A stretch of DNA of 64,000 bases, taken from positions 177,360,711 through 177,424,710 of the forward strand of contig CM076193.1 in the NCBI GenBank assembly GCA_038277395.1, read 5' to 3'. The stretch is from Dryocosmus kuriphilus (taxonomy: Eukaryota; Arthropoda; Insecta; Hymenoptera; Cynipidae). Within the stretch, counting starts at the first letter, position 1. Each line of letters opens with the position of its first letter. Under the pieces are notes generated by a model, which saw only the letters and a list, made by a program, of their open reading frames with translations, did no database searches and was not told the origin of the DNA. A program made the translations under genes and the position numbers. This document shows, piece by piece, positions 49,569 through 60,992 of the stretch.

Positions 49569-50672
49569 TTAATCAAAAATTTCTTTCCAAACAATATTTT
49601 TAATATTTGTATCATCTTCTGATTTATTCTCAATAAACAATTTATCAGGATTTTTACATCTGGATAGAGCTACATATGATTGTCCCTGAGAAAATAAAGG
49701 TCTATGAAAGAATATTCCTAATTTTTCGAAACTTTGACCTTGAGATTTATTTATTGTAATTGCAAAAGCTAAAAAAATTGGAAATTGTCTTCTATATAAA
49801 ATAAATGGTAAAGAAGAAAATTCCCCAGAATCTAAAATTATTCTTGGTATGAAAGCCGTAGTTCCCTTTTTAGTACCAGTAATAACCATAACTTTAATAT
49901 TAAATTTATGTAATTGTAAAATTTTCAAACGTGTTCCATTACAAAGCCCATCATTAATACTTAAATTTCTTATCAGCATTACAATTGCGCCAATTTTTAA
50001 AGTTAATTTATGAATTGGTAAACCTGGAAATTTCAGCGAATTTAAATATTCAATAGGAAAATTTAACTGAACATCCTCATCAATTTGGTCAACTCCTTTA
50101 TTTTTTGCGTAATCTACACTGTAATATGTTACTTCTTTTGCTAAAATTTTCTTTAATATTTTATTATTCAATTTATAAATGTCTTCATTATGGCAAGCTA
50201 GTATTGCACAATTTGATAAATCATCATTTTCATTTATATTTGTGCCATATATTTCTTTACATATATAATTTGTTTTCCAATGTTCGGGTATATAAAAGGA
50301 ATTAATACCTCCTTGTCCAATTTTTAATAAAAATTTTGAAAAATCATTATTACACGATCGCATATTTAATTTTAAATTCATAATTTTGAAATTGGGCCAT
50401 AAATAAGAATATTTGATTGATTTCTGAACAATACTTGTTCTACAACCGTTTTTAATTACAGGTAAAATTTGTCGAAAATCTCCTCCTAATATTATTAATT
50501 TTCCAGCAAATGGTAAATTTTCAATTTTACAACAGTCTCTTAAAGTTCTGTCAACTATTTCTAGTGCTTTTTTCGGAATCATAGATGCTTGATCCCAAAT
50601 AATAACGTCACATTCTCTCAATTTTTTTTTATCTGACCGTAATTTTAGAAACGTAGTTTCGATATATGTCAA
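49569..50672 (-). pseudogene. Helitron helicase (Pif1-like), N-terminally truncated
   Basis: The 367-codon frame lacks the Walker A part but keeps the later helicase motifs. Near residue 25 is VIIWDQASM (motif II). Then come LGGDFRQILPVI, LKLNMR, GAIVMLIRNLSINDGLCNGTRL, INKSQGQSFEKLGIF and QGQSYVALSRC. These are the C-terminal motifs of the helicase half of Helitron Rep-Hel proteins, which unwinds DNA during rolling-circle transposition. Motif II reads DQAS where Helitron helicases have DEAS, so the catalytic Glu is lost. Upstream, TTTTTATTCCTAG just before the start looks like a splice acceptor, so an earlier exon may once have joined here, but none is visible. The frame is otherwise open to a TAA, so decay is recent. 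Confidence 0.88.
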
Positions 50673-50970
50673 ATCTAGGAATAAAAATGCTTCTGATTTT
50701 TCAACGAAAATTAATGAGAATCAAGTAAGCTTTACCAATTTTTACACTGCATTCATACTATTTAAAAAAAAACCATTTTTTAAATAGAAGGAAAAATAGT
50801 TTCAATATCTCAGATTCAGGTTTTCTTTCTACATTTTCACTCTTTTTAAATCTACAGTCTTAACCTTCAAAAGACCTTAAAATTTTAAGACCTAAAAATA
50901 GCTTAATTTTTAACCCCTAAAAAATTAAGTCTATGTTTTCATATTTTAGAAACTTTTAATTCAAAATATG

Positions 50971-51582
50971 ATGGCAAAACCAAGTTCGAATTATAATAAC
51001 GGAAATCTTCATTATGAATTACTGTTAACAAATAATTCAAAAATAACGAACATTGGATTTTTTAATATCGAATAAAATCAAGGAGAAGTTAAAAAAATTA
51101 AATTTGAAAAGAAAATTATTCTTCAAAGTTCAGGACTTATAAGTAAATTGATCAATTAACAAAATTACTAATTGATTAAATTAAAATTCTCTTTACATAA
51201 ATTTTATACATAGAAATTGAAGGTTTTTTGAGAGATGAATTTATTCCTGAGCATAAAAAAGCGAATCAATATTTAGGCAGTATCACAAATGGAAAGTATA
51301 AATTAATAGTTAATATTTTTAATGTGACACCAAATTTTAATACAATTCAAGGACAAAAAATTGAAATTCTTGGAAGTCTATATGATAATGGTAAATAATT
51401 TGAAAATTGAACTTAAAAAAAAAATTTATATATCACTAATATATATAATATATATATTTTTTTTAGACAATTCCAGCATTGGTATTAATGTTCAAAATTC
51501 CCAGTCATATTACTATCCTCCAGGAAGAATCAATGGATTTAAGTCTGTTACTTTTAGGAGGACTACTTCTTTGTCGCCATAG
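50971..51582 (+). CDS. Three-exon gene-like unit inside the Helitron, function unknown
   Basis: I do not recognise this protein. Exon 1 is 50,971-51,142 (MAKPSSNYNNGNLHYELLLT...), with an in-frame TAA at 51,073-51,075 after residue 34. Exon 2 is 51,214-51,390 (IEGFLRDEFIPEHKKANQYL...). Exon 3 is 51,467-51,582 (DNSSIGINVQNSQSYYYPPG... to TAG). Both introns are short (71 and 76 bases), AT-rich, have GT...AG ends (GTAAAT donors; TACATAG and TTTTTAG acceptors) and fall in the same phase. The frame is kept across both joins, giving about 155 residues. A possible further exon ends before GTAAGC near 50,729, with an acceptor at 50,948-50,949 that also keeps frame. It lies opposite to the helicase and may be a captured host gene or an element gene. 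The early stop suggests decay. Confidence 0.45.
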
Positions 51583-51706
51583 TGAAAATTCCAGTTAAAA
51601 TTTCAATATTATAACAATTTTTATATATAATATATATAATAATAATAATACCGTAATTTTTAGGTACATGTATAAACCAATTAATACAATTTGTTTACAG
51701 TTTGAA

Positions 51707-51761
51707 ATGCAATATTGGTTACTTCCACGTAGTGCATCTCGGAAACAATTTCATTGAAATT
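51707..51761 (-). repeat. Subterminal inverted repeat, right copy
   Basis: This is the partner of 49,342-49,396. It is followed at once by a second partial copy of its end (ATTTCATTGAAATT), so the end motif is duplicated here. Confidence 0.7.
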
Positions 51762-51949
51762 ACGTCATTTATTAAATTCACGATCTAATTTCATTGAAAT
51801 TGGCTAAAAACCAAAAACCAAATCAATTTAAGGATAATAGATAGATCACGTTAAATATAGTCAAGGTGGATCAACTTTTGTCACACACATAGTGGTGAGG
51901 GTGTTTTTTTTTCACGGGGTCATGTGCCCATGCGGGTCAAATAGGTCAA

Positions 51950-52135
51950 AAGTCAATGGTCACAGGTCAAAAGGGATAATAAGGAAAAAGGGAGAAGGGG
52001 GTGAGGGGAAGAGAGAAGGGCGAGAGGGGAAGGGGGTGAGAGAATGACGAGGGGAAGGGGGTGAGGGGCGGTATAAAGGGCGAGAGGGGAAGAGTGAAGG
52101 GGTGAGGGGAGGGGAGCTGGACTCCTGACTCAGCG
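51950..52135 (+). repeat. Purine-rich G-tract minisatellite
   Basis: Irregular repeats of GGGGAAGGGGGTGAGGGG-like units run for about 170 bases, followed by a short GGCGGC run at 52,136-52,149. The tract lies just inside the proposed Helitron 5' end. On the plus strand it could form G-quadruplexes. Confidence 0.75.
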
Positions 52136-52175
52136 GTGGCGGCGGCGGCGAGATCTTTTTATAATATAGAGAGAT

Positions 52176-52860
52176 AACATAGAAAGTTGTGATTTACAAT
52201 TATAATTTTAGATTTATTCTTTACTGTTGACGCGGCTTATTATGTTCCTAAAAATATGTACAAGGAAAGATAAAATCAGAAATACCAAATAAGTCGTTTT
52301 TAATAAACAATTTTATATTCCAGTGTGTAAAAAAAGTTACACGTGTATTCTTCTTCCCAATTATATATACTTCACTTTGAGGTTATGCCTCGTACACGTC
52401 TCTAGCTAAGTCGGATGCCGTAAAGGGAAAATGGGTACACTACTGTAACTTACATGCTGCTGTCCGGCAGACCTCGCCCACTGCCGTGTAACCAATCACA
52501 GCAATCTACCGGATACCAACCTAGCGTCCAGCACCGGTCAACTATACACTGCCAAAAAAAAAATGTTTAAGAATGGAAATCGACAACATAATTAAGTTCA
52601 TTCATCATTTAATTCAGCAGGTAAATTTATTAGAGGATCTTTCTCTTAATAAATTAAAATTTAAAAAGAGGCAGGATTGCATAAAGAAGTTCGAATGGTT
52701 TAAAAATAGATTCATATCCGTTAGAATAGAAACTGACATACTTCAGACAAATTTTTAGAGTATTCAAAGGAATTGAAAAGCAGAAATCTCCTTTATCAGA
52801 ACTCATGACACTTTTTCGCGATTTTTGAGCAAAATCCGAAACATACCATTCTTCTAAAAT
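52176..52860. other. Spacer without a recognised gene
   Basis: A 61-codon plus frame at 52,573 has no recognisable domain. GC content rises at 52,380-52,540. No terminal repeats are seen. Confidence 0.4.
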
Positions 52861-52863
52861 ATC

Positions 52864-52937
52864 ACCGTGGACCGGATTTGACCCGTCAATCTTCTCGTCT
52901 CCGGTGAGACGCGCTACCAATTGAGCCACTGCGGAAC
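52864..52937 (-). repeat. tRNA-like sequence, probably the head of a SINE or a tRNA pseudogene
   Basis: The minus strand has an A box (TGGCTCAATTGGTAGCGCG) and a B box (GGGTCAAATCC) at tRNA spacing after GTTCCGC. The 3' acceptor strand (CACGGTG) does not pair with GTTCCGC, and the anticodon arm closes only an odd loop. It is therefore not a working tRNA gene. tRNA-derived SINE heads look like this. No second copy is in the window to define the SINE body. Confidence 0.55.
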
Positions 52938-52939
52938 AA

Positions 52940-54250
52940 CAGTGAAATTTTAATGGAAAGATTAAATGAAGACTATATTACGTCAATACACATATAATCA
53001 TTATTTTAACTTTAATATGGTAAGTGCCTGAGCGGAATTAATATTAGAATTCTTATAAGATGGAAACTGACCACTAAAGTTACTTTCTAATTATCATTTA
53101 TGGGACAATTTGCATTCTTAATTATTATTCGGTCAAAGAAAGGGACGAGTTGGAGCTTCTCCAATTTTAAACTAAACTATTTCTTGCTCTGAATAATTAC
53201 AAAGTGTTTTCATATTTATTTGGAATGTTGTCTCTTGGAGGAGAAGAGGTAGGAGATATATCGCTCAATTCCCTAGGGAAAATGTCTTCATCCTAGGTCA
53301 GAAAATCGACTCACCTTGGCCCGATCGATTGAAAAAAGGCGAACGTCATTCGTTATGGTCGTATCTCTTCAGGGAGTTGAGAGATATTTTTATTTGAGAA
53401 AGATACACCTGGAAAATTGACAAAAAGGAATTATCAACAATGTTTGATGAAAACTCGCTTTTGAAACCGAAATACCACTAAAATACCGCAATTCAATTTC
53501 TCGTAAGTTGCAAGATAACGGACGCTCAATAACACGTGATCGGAAGTTATTTTTAGTCTCCACCCCTATATTTTATTAATATAATCTACAAGGGGCCTCG
53601 CACACCTAGTTTGAATGTACGAGAAATATATTCTCAAAGAATACTTTTGTAACGTCGCAACATAAGAATACTTTACTTTTATAGTCACAATTGCTGAAAA
53701 AAATATTACTAGTTGCCAGTTCGTTATCTATTCACGAAAGTAACTTCGTTACCACCATTGTTATAAAACAAGGTTAACTAGTTAGTTCCCATCTCTGATC
53801 TACATATATGATGCACTTTCTCAGATTGTCATCCTTTTTTATTTTGTTTCTTCTTCCTCAAGCTTCTTTTGTCGATGGTGGACAACAACATTGTATACGT
53901 TGATTGCAAAGATGGAGAAACTTTTCCCCAATCGGGAATTTCTACGATGTTAAATTATCCGATTCGCCCGACTCCGATATTAACCGAATTCTCGAGTTCA
54001 TTTACTACCCCATACCTTTGAATTACAACAAGCTCTGCTCTCTAATTACATTCGCGCAACTCTGAACTCAATTCAGAACTATACTTAATGTTGATTCTCT
54101 AATTCCCAATTGCTTTCATTACATTGAATTATTCTCCCAAAGTTTAATTTGATCGCAAAGAATAATAGGTAGTGTTGTATTCGAGCCGAGAAAGTTTATT
54201 ACCTCGAAATCGATCGATTAAACGAATAGCCTCACGGATACGATAATGTT
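52940..54250. other. Spacer left of the long-TIR transposon
   Basis: I see no coding region or clear element here. The composition is mixed, with several near-palindromic stretches such as AAGTAACTTCGTTAC near 53,745. Confidence 0.4.
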
Positions 54251-54257
54251 GACAATT

Positions 54258-55092
54258 GAACCTCCTGCAGTCAAAAGGGGATAGGCATGGATTCAGCGTG
54301 AGAAGTATTGTCCAGAACGTCAATTTTAAAAATTGTTCAGATGTTAATTTTAAGAACCGATATTTGTAGAGAATTTCAAAGCGCATCGTTTCTTCCTTTC
54401 GCAAAATTTTGTAGCTTTTTTATTTTTTGAAATAATTGGAAAATTTTAGATTTCTTGAAAACAAAAAATTTTAATCTTTTTTAACTTCAACTCGCCCTAA
54501 CTTAGCCAATTTTCAGAATTTTTTGCTTTAATTAATAACAAATAGCGTGTTTAAGTCTTCTAAGATTAACTAAAAAAGAAAAAAGTAAATATTGTTATAA
54601 ACAAAAAAGTTGTTAATTATTTGCTTAGACATTGTAAAAATAATGAATTATAATCTTCAAGCGCTTCGTTTAGCGAGCGAATTTTGAGCAACGATAAACT
54701 TCCGGTGAGAAAGTGTGGATGAATGTTGACAGAAGTTTTTTTAGAAAGTTTGACATCAATCGAATTGATGGTTTAAAAATTATTAATATTTCAAGACGCA
54801 AACGGCTGGACGTCTGGTGCGTGGAGTGTACCGAGAGTCCACACGACGTGAAATGCCACTCTCGCTACATTCTGCCATCAACAATGATGAAAATTTTTGC
54901 AATTCATATGTTTAAATATTGAATAATACTAAAGTGTAATAATTAAATGTGTTAATAACTTAACGCACTTTAATAATAATTATTGAAAATCCTTATTTGC
55001 TGTTGGGTTGAGTGCACGTGCTGTAGCTAATGCAGCTTTTAGCGAAAATTTTGAAGGTCATGCCAACCAAAACCAACTGTTATTATGGTTAG
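54258..55092 (+). repeat. Left terminal inverted repeat
   Basis: About 835 bases match the reverse complement of 62,759-63,597 along the whole length with scattered differences. Landmarks are GATTCAGCGTGAGAAGTATT, AACTTAGCCAATTTTCAGAA and GTGCACGTGCTGTAGCTAAT. Confidence 0.92.
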
Positions 55093-55269
55093 TTGTCCTT
55101 CTTGTAAAGAAAGAAACTATAATGTAACAGCCATATTTTGGCAAAGAAATTAAAAAGGGCTATTTCTGTCATAAGCAGTACACATTTACATTTATTAAGT
55201 ATTCTTGCTGTGAAGAATAGTTTTAATAATATTTTAAAAATTGAAATTCTCTAAGTGAAGAATTAGAAA

Positions 55270-55344
55270 ATGACTCGAGGCAGAAAAAGAAGTAGGACTG
55301 AAAGTTCGTGGAATAAGAATAAAAAGAAATGTTCCAAAAATAAG
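55270..55344 (+). pseudogene. Transposase exon 1 (basic N-terminus)
   Basis: ATG at 55,270 starts MTRGRKRSRTESSWNKNKKK and ends CSKNK at a GTAAAA splice donor (55,345). The 25 codons are strongly basic, as expected of a nuclear targeting and DNA-binding N-terminus. The join to 59,721 is in frame (phase 0) and the peptide continues smoothly as GKQYITK. The distance from the inner TIR end is about 180 bases, leaving room for a promoter. The exon itself is intact, but the gene is broken downstream. Confidence 0.6.
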
Positions 55345-55385
55345 GTAAAATCGAAATTCGTCCATGTTCGCCATTAAAAAGCAAA

Positions 55386-56590
55386 CTTTAAACTTTTTAC
55401 ATTCTCATCAGAGAAGGTATTAGATTTATGCAAAATTTGACTTTCGCGGATTTCATGAAATCTCCACGTTTTGAGACCCCCTGAGTCAGAAAAAACGGTT
55501 TTTACGACCGTGTCTGTCTGTCTGTTGTCGCCGTTGTCGTCGTCGTTGTTGTCGTCGTCGTTGTTGTCGTCGTCGTCGTCGTCGTCTGTGACCGCGATAA
55601 CTTTCGAAGGACTAATCGGATTGGAATGCGCTTTAGTAAACTTTTTTCAGGGGTAAAAAGAAATGACGAGTTCGTTAACTAGCGGTTTTTGACCAACGGT
55701 TATGGTTTTATCCGTCAAAAACTGTTTTCACAAAATCAAAAAATCCATTTTCCGACTAAACTATGAGAGATACAAAAAAAACGTCGGAAAGTAAAATTGT
55801 TCATCTCAAAAAAATCTACAAATTTTGTTCTAACGATTTTTCAATAAAATGAACGGTTTTTGTTTTAATCAAGAAAACGCTATTAAAATTAAAAAACTGT
55901 GGTTTCCTGCCAAAATATTCAAGATACAAAAAAATGTTAAAGAACAAAGTTGTTAAATTTAAAAAGATCTACAAATTTTGTTTCAACTATTTTTTGATAA
56001 AATGCATAGTTTTTGTTTTCATCGATAAAACGTTATTAAAAATTAAAGATTTCAAATTTCCTACCAAACTATGGAAGATACGGAAAAATAATGATAAACA
56101 GAGTTGCTCGCCTCAAAAAGATCTACAAATTTGCTCTCCATCATTTTTTTGAGCAGACGCGCATTTTTTGAGTTATTCGTGAAATATGTTACTCATCGTT
56201 TTACTTTTAAGAATCGAAATCCTCTATTGCGAAATTTGGAATATCACTAAAAACATTTACCAATCTATAATGTGTTTAAAAAAAATGTAATTATCGAGCG
56301 CGAAGCGCGAGTATCATGATGAGAATGTATGCCTTAAGGGCGATAGAGCCTTAAGTAAAATAATTTCTTTTGTAATTTTTAATTTAAAGGTTTCTACGAT
56401 CCATAAACACCGAGCGCGTAGCGCGAGGTGAATAATCTATCGAGTGCGAAGCGTGAGTACCGTAAATAACTTATCGAGCGCGAAGCGCGAGTGCCAACAG
56501 ACGCGCGCCCTAGGCGGGCTCATACTTCGCGCGAAGCGCGGCGCGCTCAGCGCGCGATGAGAATGTGCCCGCGCAGCGGGCAGATTTTTT
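55386..56590 (-). repeat. Family R repeat, copy F (in the transposase intron)
   Basis: This minus-oriented copy runs from ACATTCTCATCAGAGAAGGT at 55,391 to GATGAGAATGTGCCCGCGCA and GCGGGCAGATTTTT at about 56,588. It has a long GTC/GTT tract (about 55,530-55,590). Its GC-rich end has several mini-palindromes (GAGCGCGAAGCGCGAG). Confidence 0.82.
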
Positions 56591-56763
56591 CATCATAATT
56601 TTCGTATTTTCAATACTTTATTTTAAAATTAATTTTACTTCTAAACGATTCTTCTACTTGGGTACTGGATTTAAATAATTTTCTGATGTTAAATTTTTAT
56701 CGATTACTGGTCCAAATAATTTTTTGGAGAAACGAGAAAAAATCTACCTCGGGATTCCTAGTT

Positions 56764-57815
56764 ACATTTTCATCAGAGAAGGTACTAGATTTATGTAAAA
56801 TTTGACTTTCGCGGATTTCATGAAATCTCCACGTTTTGAGACCCCCTGAGTCAGAAAAAACGGTTTTTACGACCGTGTCTGTCTGTCTGTTGTCGCCGTT
56901 GTCGTCGTCGTTGTTGTCGTCGTCGTCTGTGACCGCGATAACTTTCGAAGGAATAATCGGATTGGAATGCGCTTTGGTACACTTCTTTAAGGTGTAAAAA
57001 GAAAGGACGAGTTCGTTAACTAGCGGTTTTTGACCAACGGTTATGGTTTTATCCATCAAAAACTGTTTTCACAAAATAAAAAAATTTATTTTCCGGCTAA
57101 ACTATGAGAGATACAAAAAAAAATGTAAGAAAGTAAAATTGTTCATCTCAGAAATATCTACAAATTTTGTCTTAACCGTTTTTTGATAAAATGAAGAGTT
57201 TTTGTTTTAATCAAGAAAACGCTATTGAAATTAAAAAACTCTGGTTTTCCGCCAAAATATTCAAGATAAAAAAAATTGGTAAAGAACAAAGTTGTTCAAT
57301 TTAAAAATATCTGCAAATTTTGTTTTAATCATTTTTTGGTAAAATGCACGGTTTTTGTTTTAATCGATAAAACGTTATTAAAAATCAAAATTTTCAAATT
57401 TCCCGCCAAACTACGCAAGATGCGGAAGAATGATAATAAATAAAGTTGTTCGACGTAAAAAGGTCTACAAATTTGCTCTCTATCATTTTTTTGAGCAGAC
57501 GCGTAGTTTTTGAGTTATGCGTGAAATATGTTATGAAGTATAAAGAAAACCACTTTTCAGCAAAACTTTGGAGGATATGAGAAAATATTAATAAGCAAAA
57601 TTGTTCACCTTGAAAAGAGCTACAAAATTTATTTATAAGACTCATCCTTTTACTTTTAAGAATCGAAATCCTGTATTGTGAAAATTTGGAAAATCACAAA
57701 AAAACTTTACCAATCTATAATGTGTTTTAAGAAAATGTAATTATCGAGCGCGAAGCGCGATCACACTTCGCGCGAAGCGCGCGATGAGAATGTGCCCGCG
57801 AAGCGGGCAGATTTT
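56764..57815 (-). repeat. Family R repeat, copy G (in the transposase intron)
   Basis: This is a second minus-oriented copy, head to tail with copy F. It ends with GATGAGAATGTGCCCGCGAA and GCGGGCAGATTTTTTT near 57,812. The GC-rich end is shorter than in F and the trinucleotide tract is also shorter. About 170 bases of unrelated sequence separate the two. Confidence 0.82.
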
Positions 57816-58375
57816 TTTATCTGGAAATTCGTCTGAGGTGTCACTGAAATCGGTAATTTTATTTGTGACATTTTAATTTAACTGCGGGGTTATAACTTTT
57901 TCGCTACGCCCAAGAAATCTGCTAAGAAAAAGAATTCTGACCTTTTATTATACATTTTGTTATCGTATTGTTTTTTTTTTCAAACAAATCAATAAAAAAC
58001 TTGGTAGGTATATATTTCATTTTAAAGCAAAATATACATAATTGTTTTATAAATAAGTTTCTATCATTTTTTCACATCTTTCATATAACATTCAAATTAA
58101 GAATTATAAAATATAAATAAAATATGAATAAATAGATTATAATGATTAGCATAGCTGTAGTAAATAAGAATTTTGATTAAAATTGTAAAATTTTATTTTC
58201 TTAGAAGAGGCACTAACGTCGTTGCCTCTTATGATATGGCGGATATGACAAGTGCACATACAATCACTGACATAACCCTGTATTTAAATTGAAACGTGAA
58301 AATTAAATCTTATCAATTTCACCACTAACGCGGACGAATTTCCGAATAAAAAAAAGACTAACAGTATGAACTAAA
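57816..58375 (+). other. Intron sequence between family R copies
   Basis: These roughly 560 AT-rich bases share nothing visible with the repeats on either side. They may be the original intron of the transposase gene or another insertion. No coding motif is seen. Confidence 0.45.
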
Positions 58376-59704
58376 AAAATCTGCCCGCTTCGCGGGCACA
58401 TTCTCATCGCGCTTCGCGCGAAGTATGAGCGCGCCTAGGGCGCGCGTCTGTTGTCACTCGCGCTTCGCGCTCGATAAATTATTCACCTCGCGCTACGTGC
58501 TCGGTGTTTATGGATCCTATAAACCTTTAAATTAAAAACTACAAAAGAAATTATTTTACTTAAGGCTCTATCGCCCTTAAGGAATACATTCTCATTATGA
58601 CACTCGCGCTTCGCGCTCGATAATTACATTTTTTTTAAACACATTGTAGATTGGTAAAGTTTTTTTGTGATTTTCCAAATTTTCACAATAGAGGATTTCG
58701 ATTCTTAAAAGTAAAACGATGAGTCCTATAAATAAATTTTGTAGCTCTTTCCAAGGTGAACAATTCTGCTTGTTAATATTTTCTCATATCTTGCACAGTT
58801 TTCCTGAAAAGTGGTTTTCTTTATATTTCTTAACATATTTCACGAATAACTCAAAAACTCCGCATCTGCTCAAAAAAATGATAGAAAGAAAATTTGTAGA
58901 TCCTTTTAAGGCGAACTACTTTGTTTATTATCATTTTTCCGTATCTTGCATAGTTTGGCGGGAAATTTGAAAATTTTTGTTTTTAAAAACGTTTTATCGA
59001 TTAAAACAAAAACCGTGCATTTTACCAAAAAATGGTTAAAGCAAAATTTATAGATATTTTTTAACTGAACAACTTTGTTCTTTAGAATTTTTTTGTATCT
59101 TGAACATTTTGGCGGAAAACCAGACTTCTTTAATTTTTATAGCGTTTTCTTGATTAAAACAAAAACCAATCATTTTATCAAAAAACGGGTAAGAAAAAAT
59201 TTGTAGATTTTTTGAGATGAACAATTTTACTTTCTTACATTTTTTTGTATCTCTCATAGTTTAGCGGGAAAATAGATTTCTTGGTTTTGGGAAAACCGCT
59301 TTTGACGGATAAAACCATAATCGTTGGTCAAAAACCGCTGGTTAACGAACTCGTCCTTTCTTTTTACCCCATAAAGAAGTGTACCAAAGCGCACTCCAAT
59401 CCGATTATTCCTTCGAAAGTTATCGCGACCACAGACGACGACGACAACGACAACAGACAGACAGACACGGTCGCAAAAACCGTTTTTTTTCTGACTCAGG
59501 GGGTCTCAAAACGTGGAGATTTCATGAAATCCGCGAAAGTCAAATTTTACATAAATCTAATACCTTCTCTGATGAGAATGTAAAAATTGCATTTTTCAGC
59601 CAAACTGTGTAAAAAATGAAGAAATTTACGTTCTAGATATAATTTTATTGATTGGTGAGCGCGAGAAACGTGATGAGAATGCGCCTGAGTAGCGGGCAGT
59701 TTTT
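58376..59704 (+). repeat. Family R repeat, copy H (both ends present)
   Basis: This is the most complete copy, about 1.33 kb. The left end is AAAAATCTGCCCGCTTCGCG followed by GGCACATTCTCATCGCGC, and the right end is GATGAGAATGCGCCTGAGTA followed by GCGGGCAG. It is plus-oriented, opposite to F and G. Its right end falls on the T-tract directly before the transposase splice acceptor (59,719-59,720). The repeat thus landed within about 15 bases of exon 2. Confidence 0.85.
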
Positions 59705-59720
59705 TTTTTTTATATTTCAG

Positions 59721-60990
59721 GGAAAACAGTATATCACTAAGTCAAGAATTAGTGACAATGTAACCTTGAAAACAGTTGCAGAGAGATCCTTCAAAGTTGC
59801 ACAGTCTTGCTGTAGAGATAAATGTTTTGAGAAGATTTAATTGGATCAACAAAAAACATTACATAAAAGATTTTGGGATCTGGGTGATTATCATAAACAA
59901 AATTTGCTTCTTCGTGGAATGCTCAAATGTAATGATCCTGATGAAACGGAAGCCAAGGAAAAACTTCGCTTAATCAAATGGACGTATTTATTCCCTACTG
60001 AAGAGAATAACATTACAGTTTGTAAATCTCTTTTCTGCAATTTTCTGCGTTTAGGTAAAAAACGAGTTGGAACCGTTAAAAAAAAACTCTTAAATAATCA
60101 GTCTTTGGCAAATTTAGGAGGTGGACGACGCGAAAATCAGGTTAAGTTATCACAAAATATTAAGCAAATGATACTGAAGCATTGTGAATCAATTCCACAT
60201 AAATGCTCGCATTATAAACGCAATTCGACTGGTCTAAAATATTTTTAAAATCCAGCACTAAATTTAAAAACTCTTTACACGTTGTTTGGAGAATATTTTT
60301 CCCAAAACTCGAGTGGGGAAAAACTGCCAATAAGTGAATGCACGTACAGTAATTTTTTAAACTATTTCAGTGGATTTACGTTTAAATTACCTCGAACTGA
60401 CATATGCAACATTTGTTATAAAAGCGAAACTGATGGTGTAGAAGACCAAGAAACCATAAAGCACAATGAAAATGCTCAAAGCTACTTTGCATTAAAAAAA
60501 AACAATTCCTTTCTGACAAAAGTAGTCTTTGCTGCGAGTTTGATTTTGCACAAAATTTGCCCTTGACAAAATTACCAGTTTCTGATCAGTTTTATCGACG
60601 TTTACTATGGCTTTTTCTATTCAATGTGCATATACACAATACGCACAAAAGTGTTATGTTTTCTTTTCTCGAAGGGCTTGCAAAAAAGGGTGCAAGTATT
60701 GTCTGTAGTTTTATTCAGTACGCCATATTGAATGAATATGATAAAATGAAGCACCGCAGCATAACTCTTTTTTCGGATGGATGTCCAGGACAAAATAAGA
60801 ATTACACGGTGCTTAATTTTTTAATTTTGCTATCCATTCATTTGCAAACAGAAATACATTATGTATTTCCAGTTCGAGGCTATTCATTCAACCAGTGCGA
60901 TAGAAACTTTGGTACATATTCCCAAAAATTAAAAAGAATAGAAAAAATAGAAACTTCTGCTGAATATGTGGAACTGATTCGTAATGCTCG
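59721..60990 (+). pseudogene. Transposase exon 2, main part (broken)
   Basis: A strong acceptor (T-tract, TATATTTCAG) opens exon 2 at 59,721. The frame reads GKQYITKSRISDN... with in-frame stops at 59,838-59,840 and 60,246-60,248, and a one-base loss near 60,531 that shifts it. Blocks include RRENQVKLSQNIKQ, the possible Cys pair ICNIC near 60,405, CEFDFAQNLPLTKLPVSDQF, the acidic motif FSDGCPGQNKNYT near 60,775, and FPVRGYSFNQCDRNFG near 60,870. The SDGCPGQNKN block is typical of a transposase-like family widespread in insects, which I recall being annotated as DUF7869; its Asp may be catalytic. The exon is split at 60,990 by the Tc1-like insertion and resumes at 62,262. Confidence 0.72.
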
Positions 60991-60992
60991 TA

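Larger units (their letters stand above)
49053..52174 (-). mobile_element. Helitron candidate, about 3.1 kb
   Basis: Read on the minus strand, the proposed 5' end is TCTCTCTATATTATAAAAAG at 52,174, a typical Helitron start. The base before it is A. The proposed 3' end is a GC-rich hairpin (GGGGGGCGAAGCCCCCC) followed by CTTG and then a host T. Helitrons end in a hairpin plus CTRR and insert between A and T, so only one base of the CTRR departs. A Pif1-type helicase fragment lies inside on the same strand. No Rep (HUH) domain or helicase N-terminus is present, so this copy is non-autonomous or decayed. A 54-base imperfect inverted repeat (49,342-49,396 and 51,707-51,761) lies within it. Confidence 0.6.

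Noticed and set aside
52654..52929. 91-codon frame starting MAQLVARLTGDEK as a protein
   Set aside because: Its start is the translation of a tRNA-like A box and B box, a common false gene in tRNA-derived repeats.
52864..52937. Functional tRNA gene
   Set aside because: The acceptor strands do not pair and the anticodon loop has the wrong size.
56280..56590. Short GC palindromes of family R as a CRISPR-like array
   Set aside because: The palindromes are irregularly spaced, have no unique spacers of constant size, and lie in a eukaryotic repeat.
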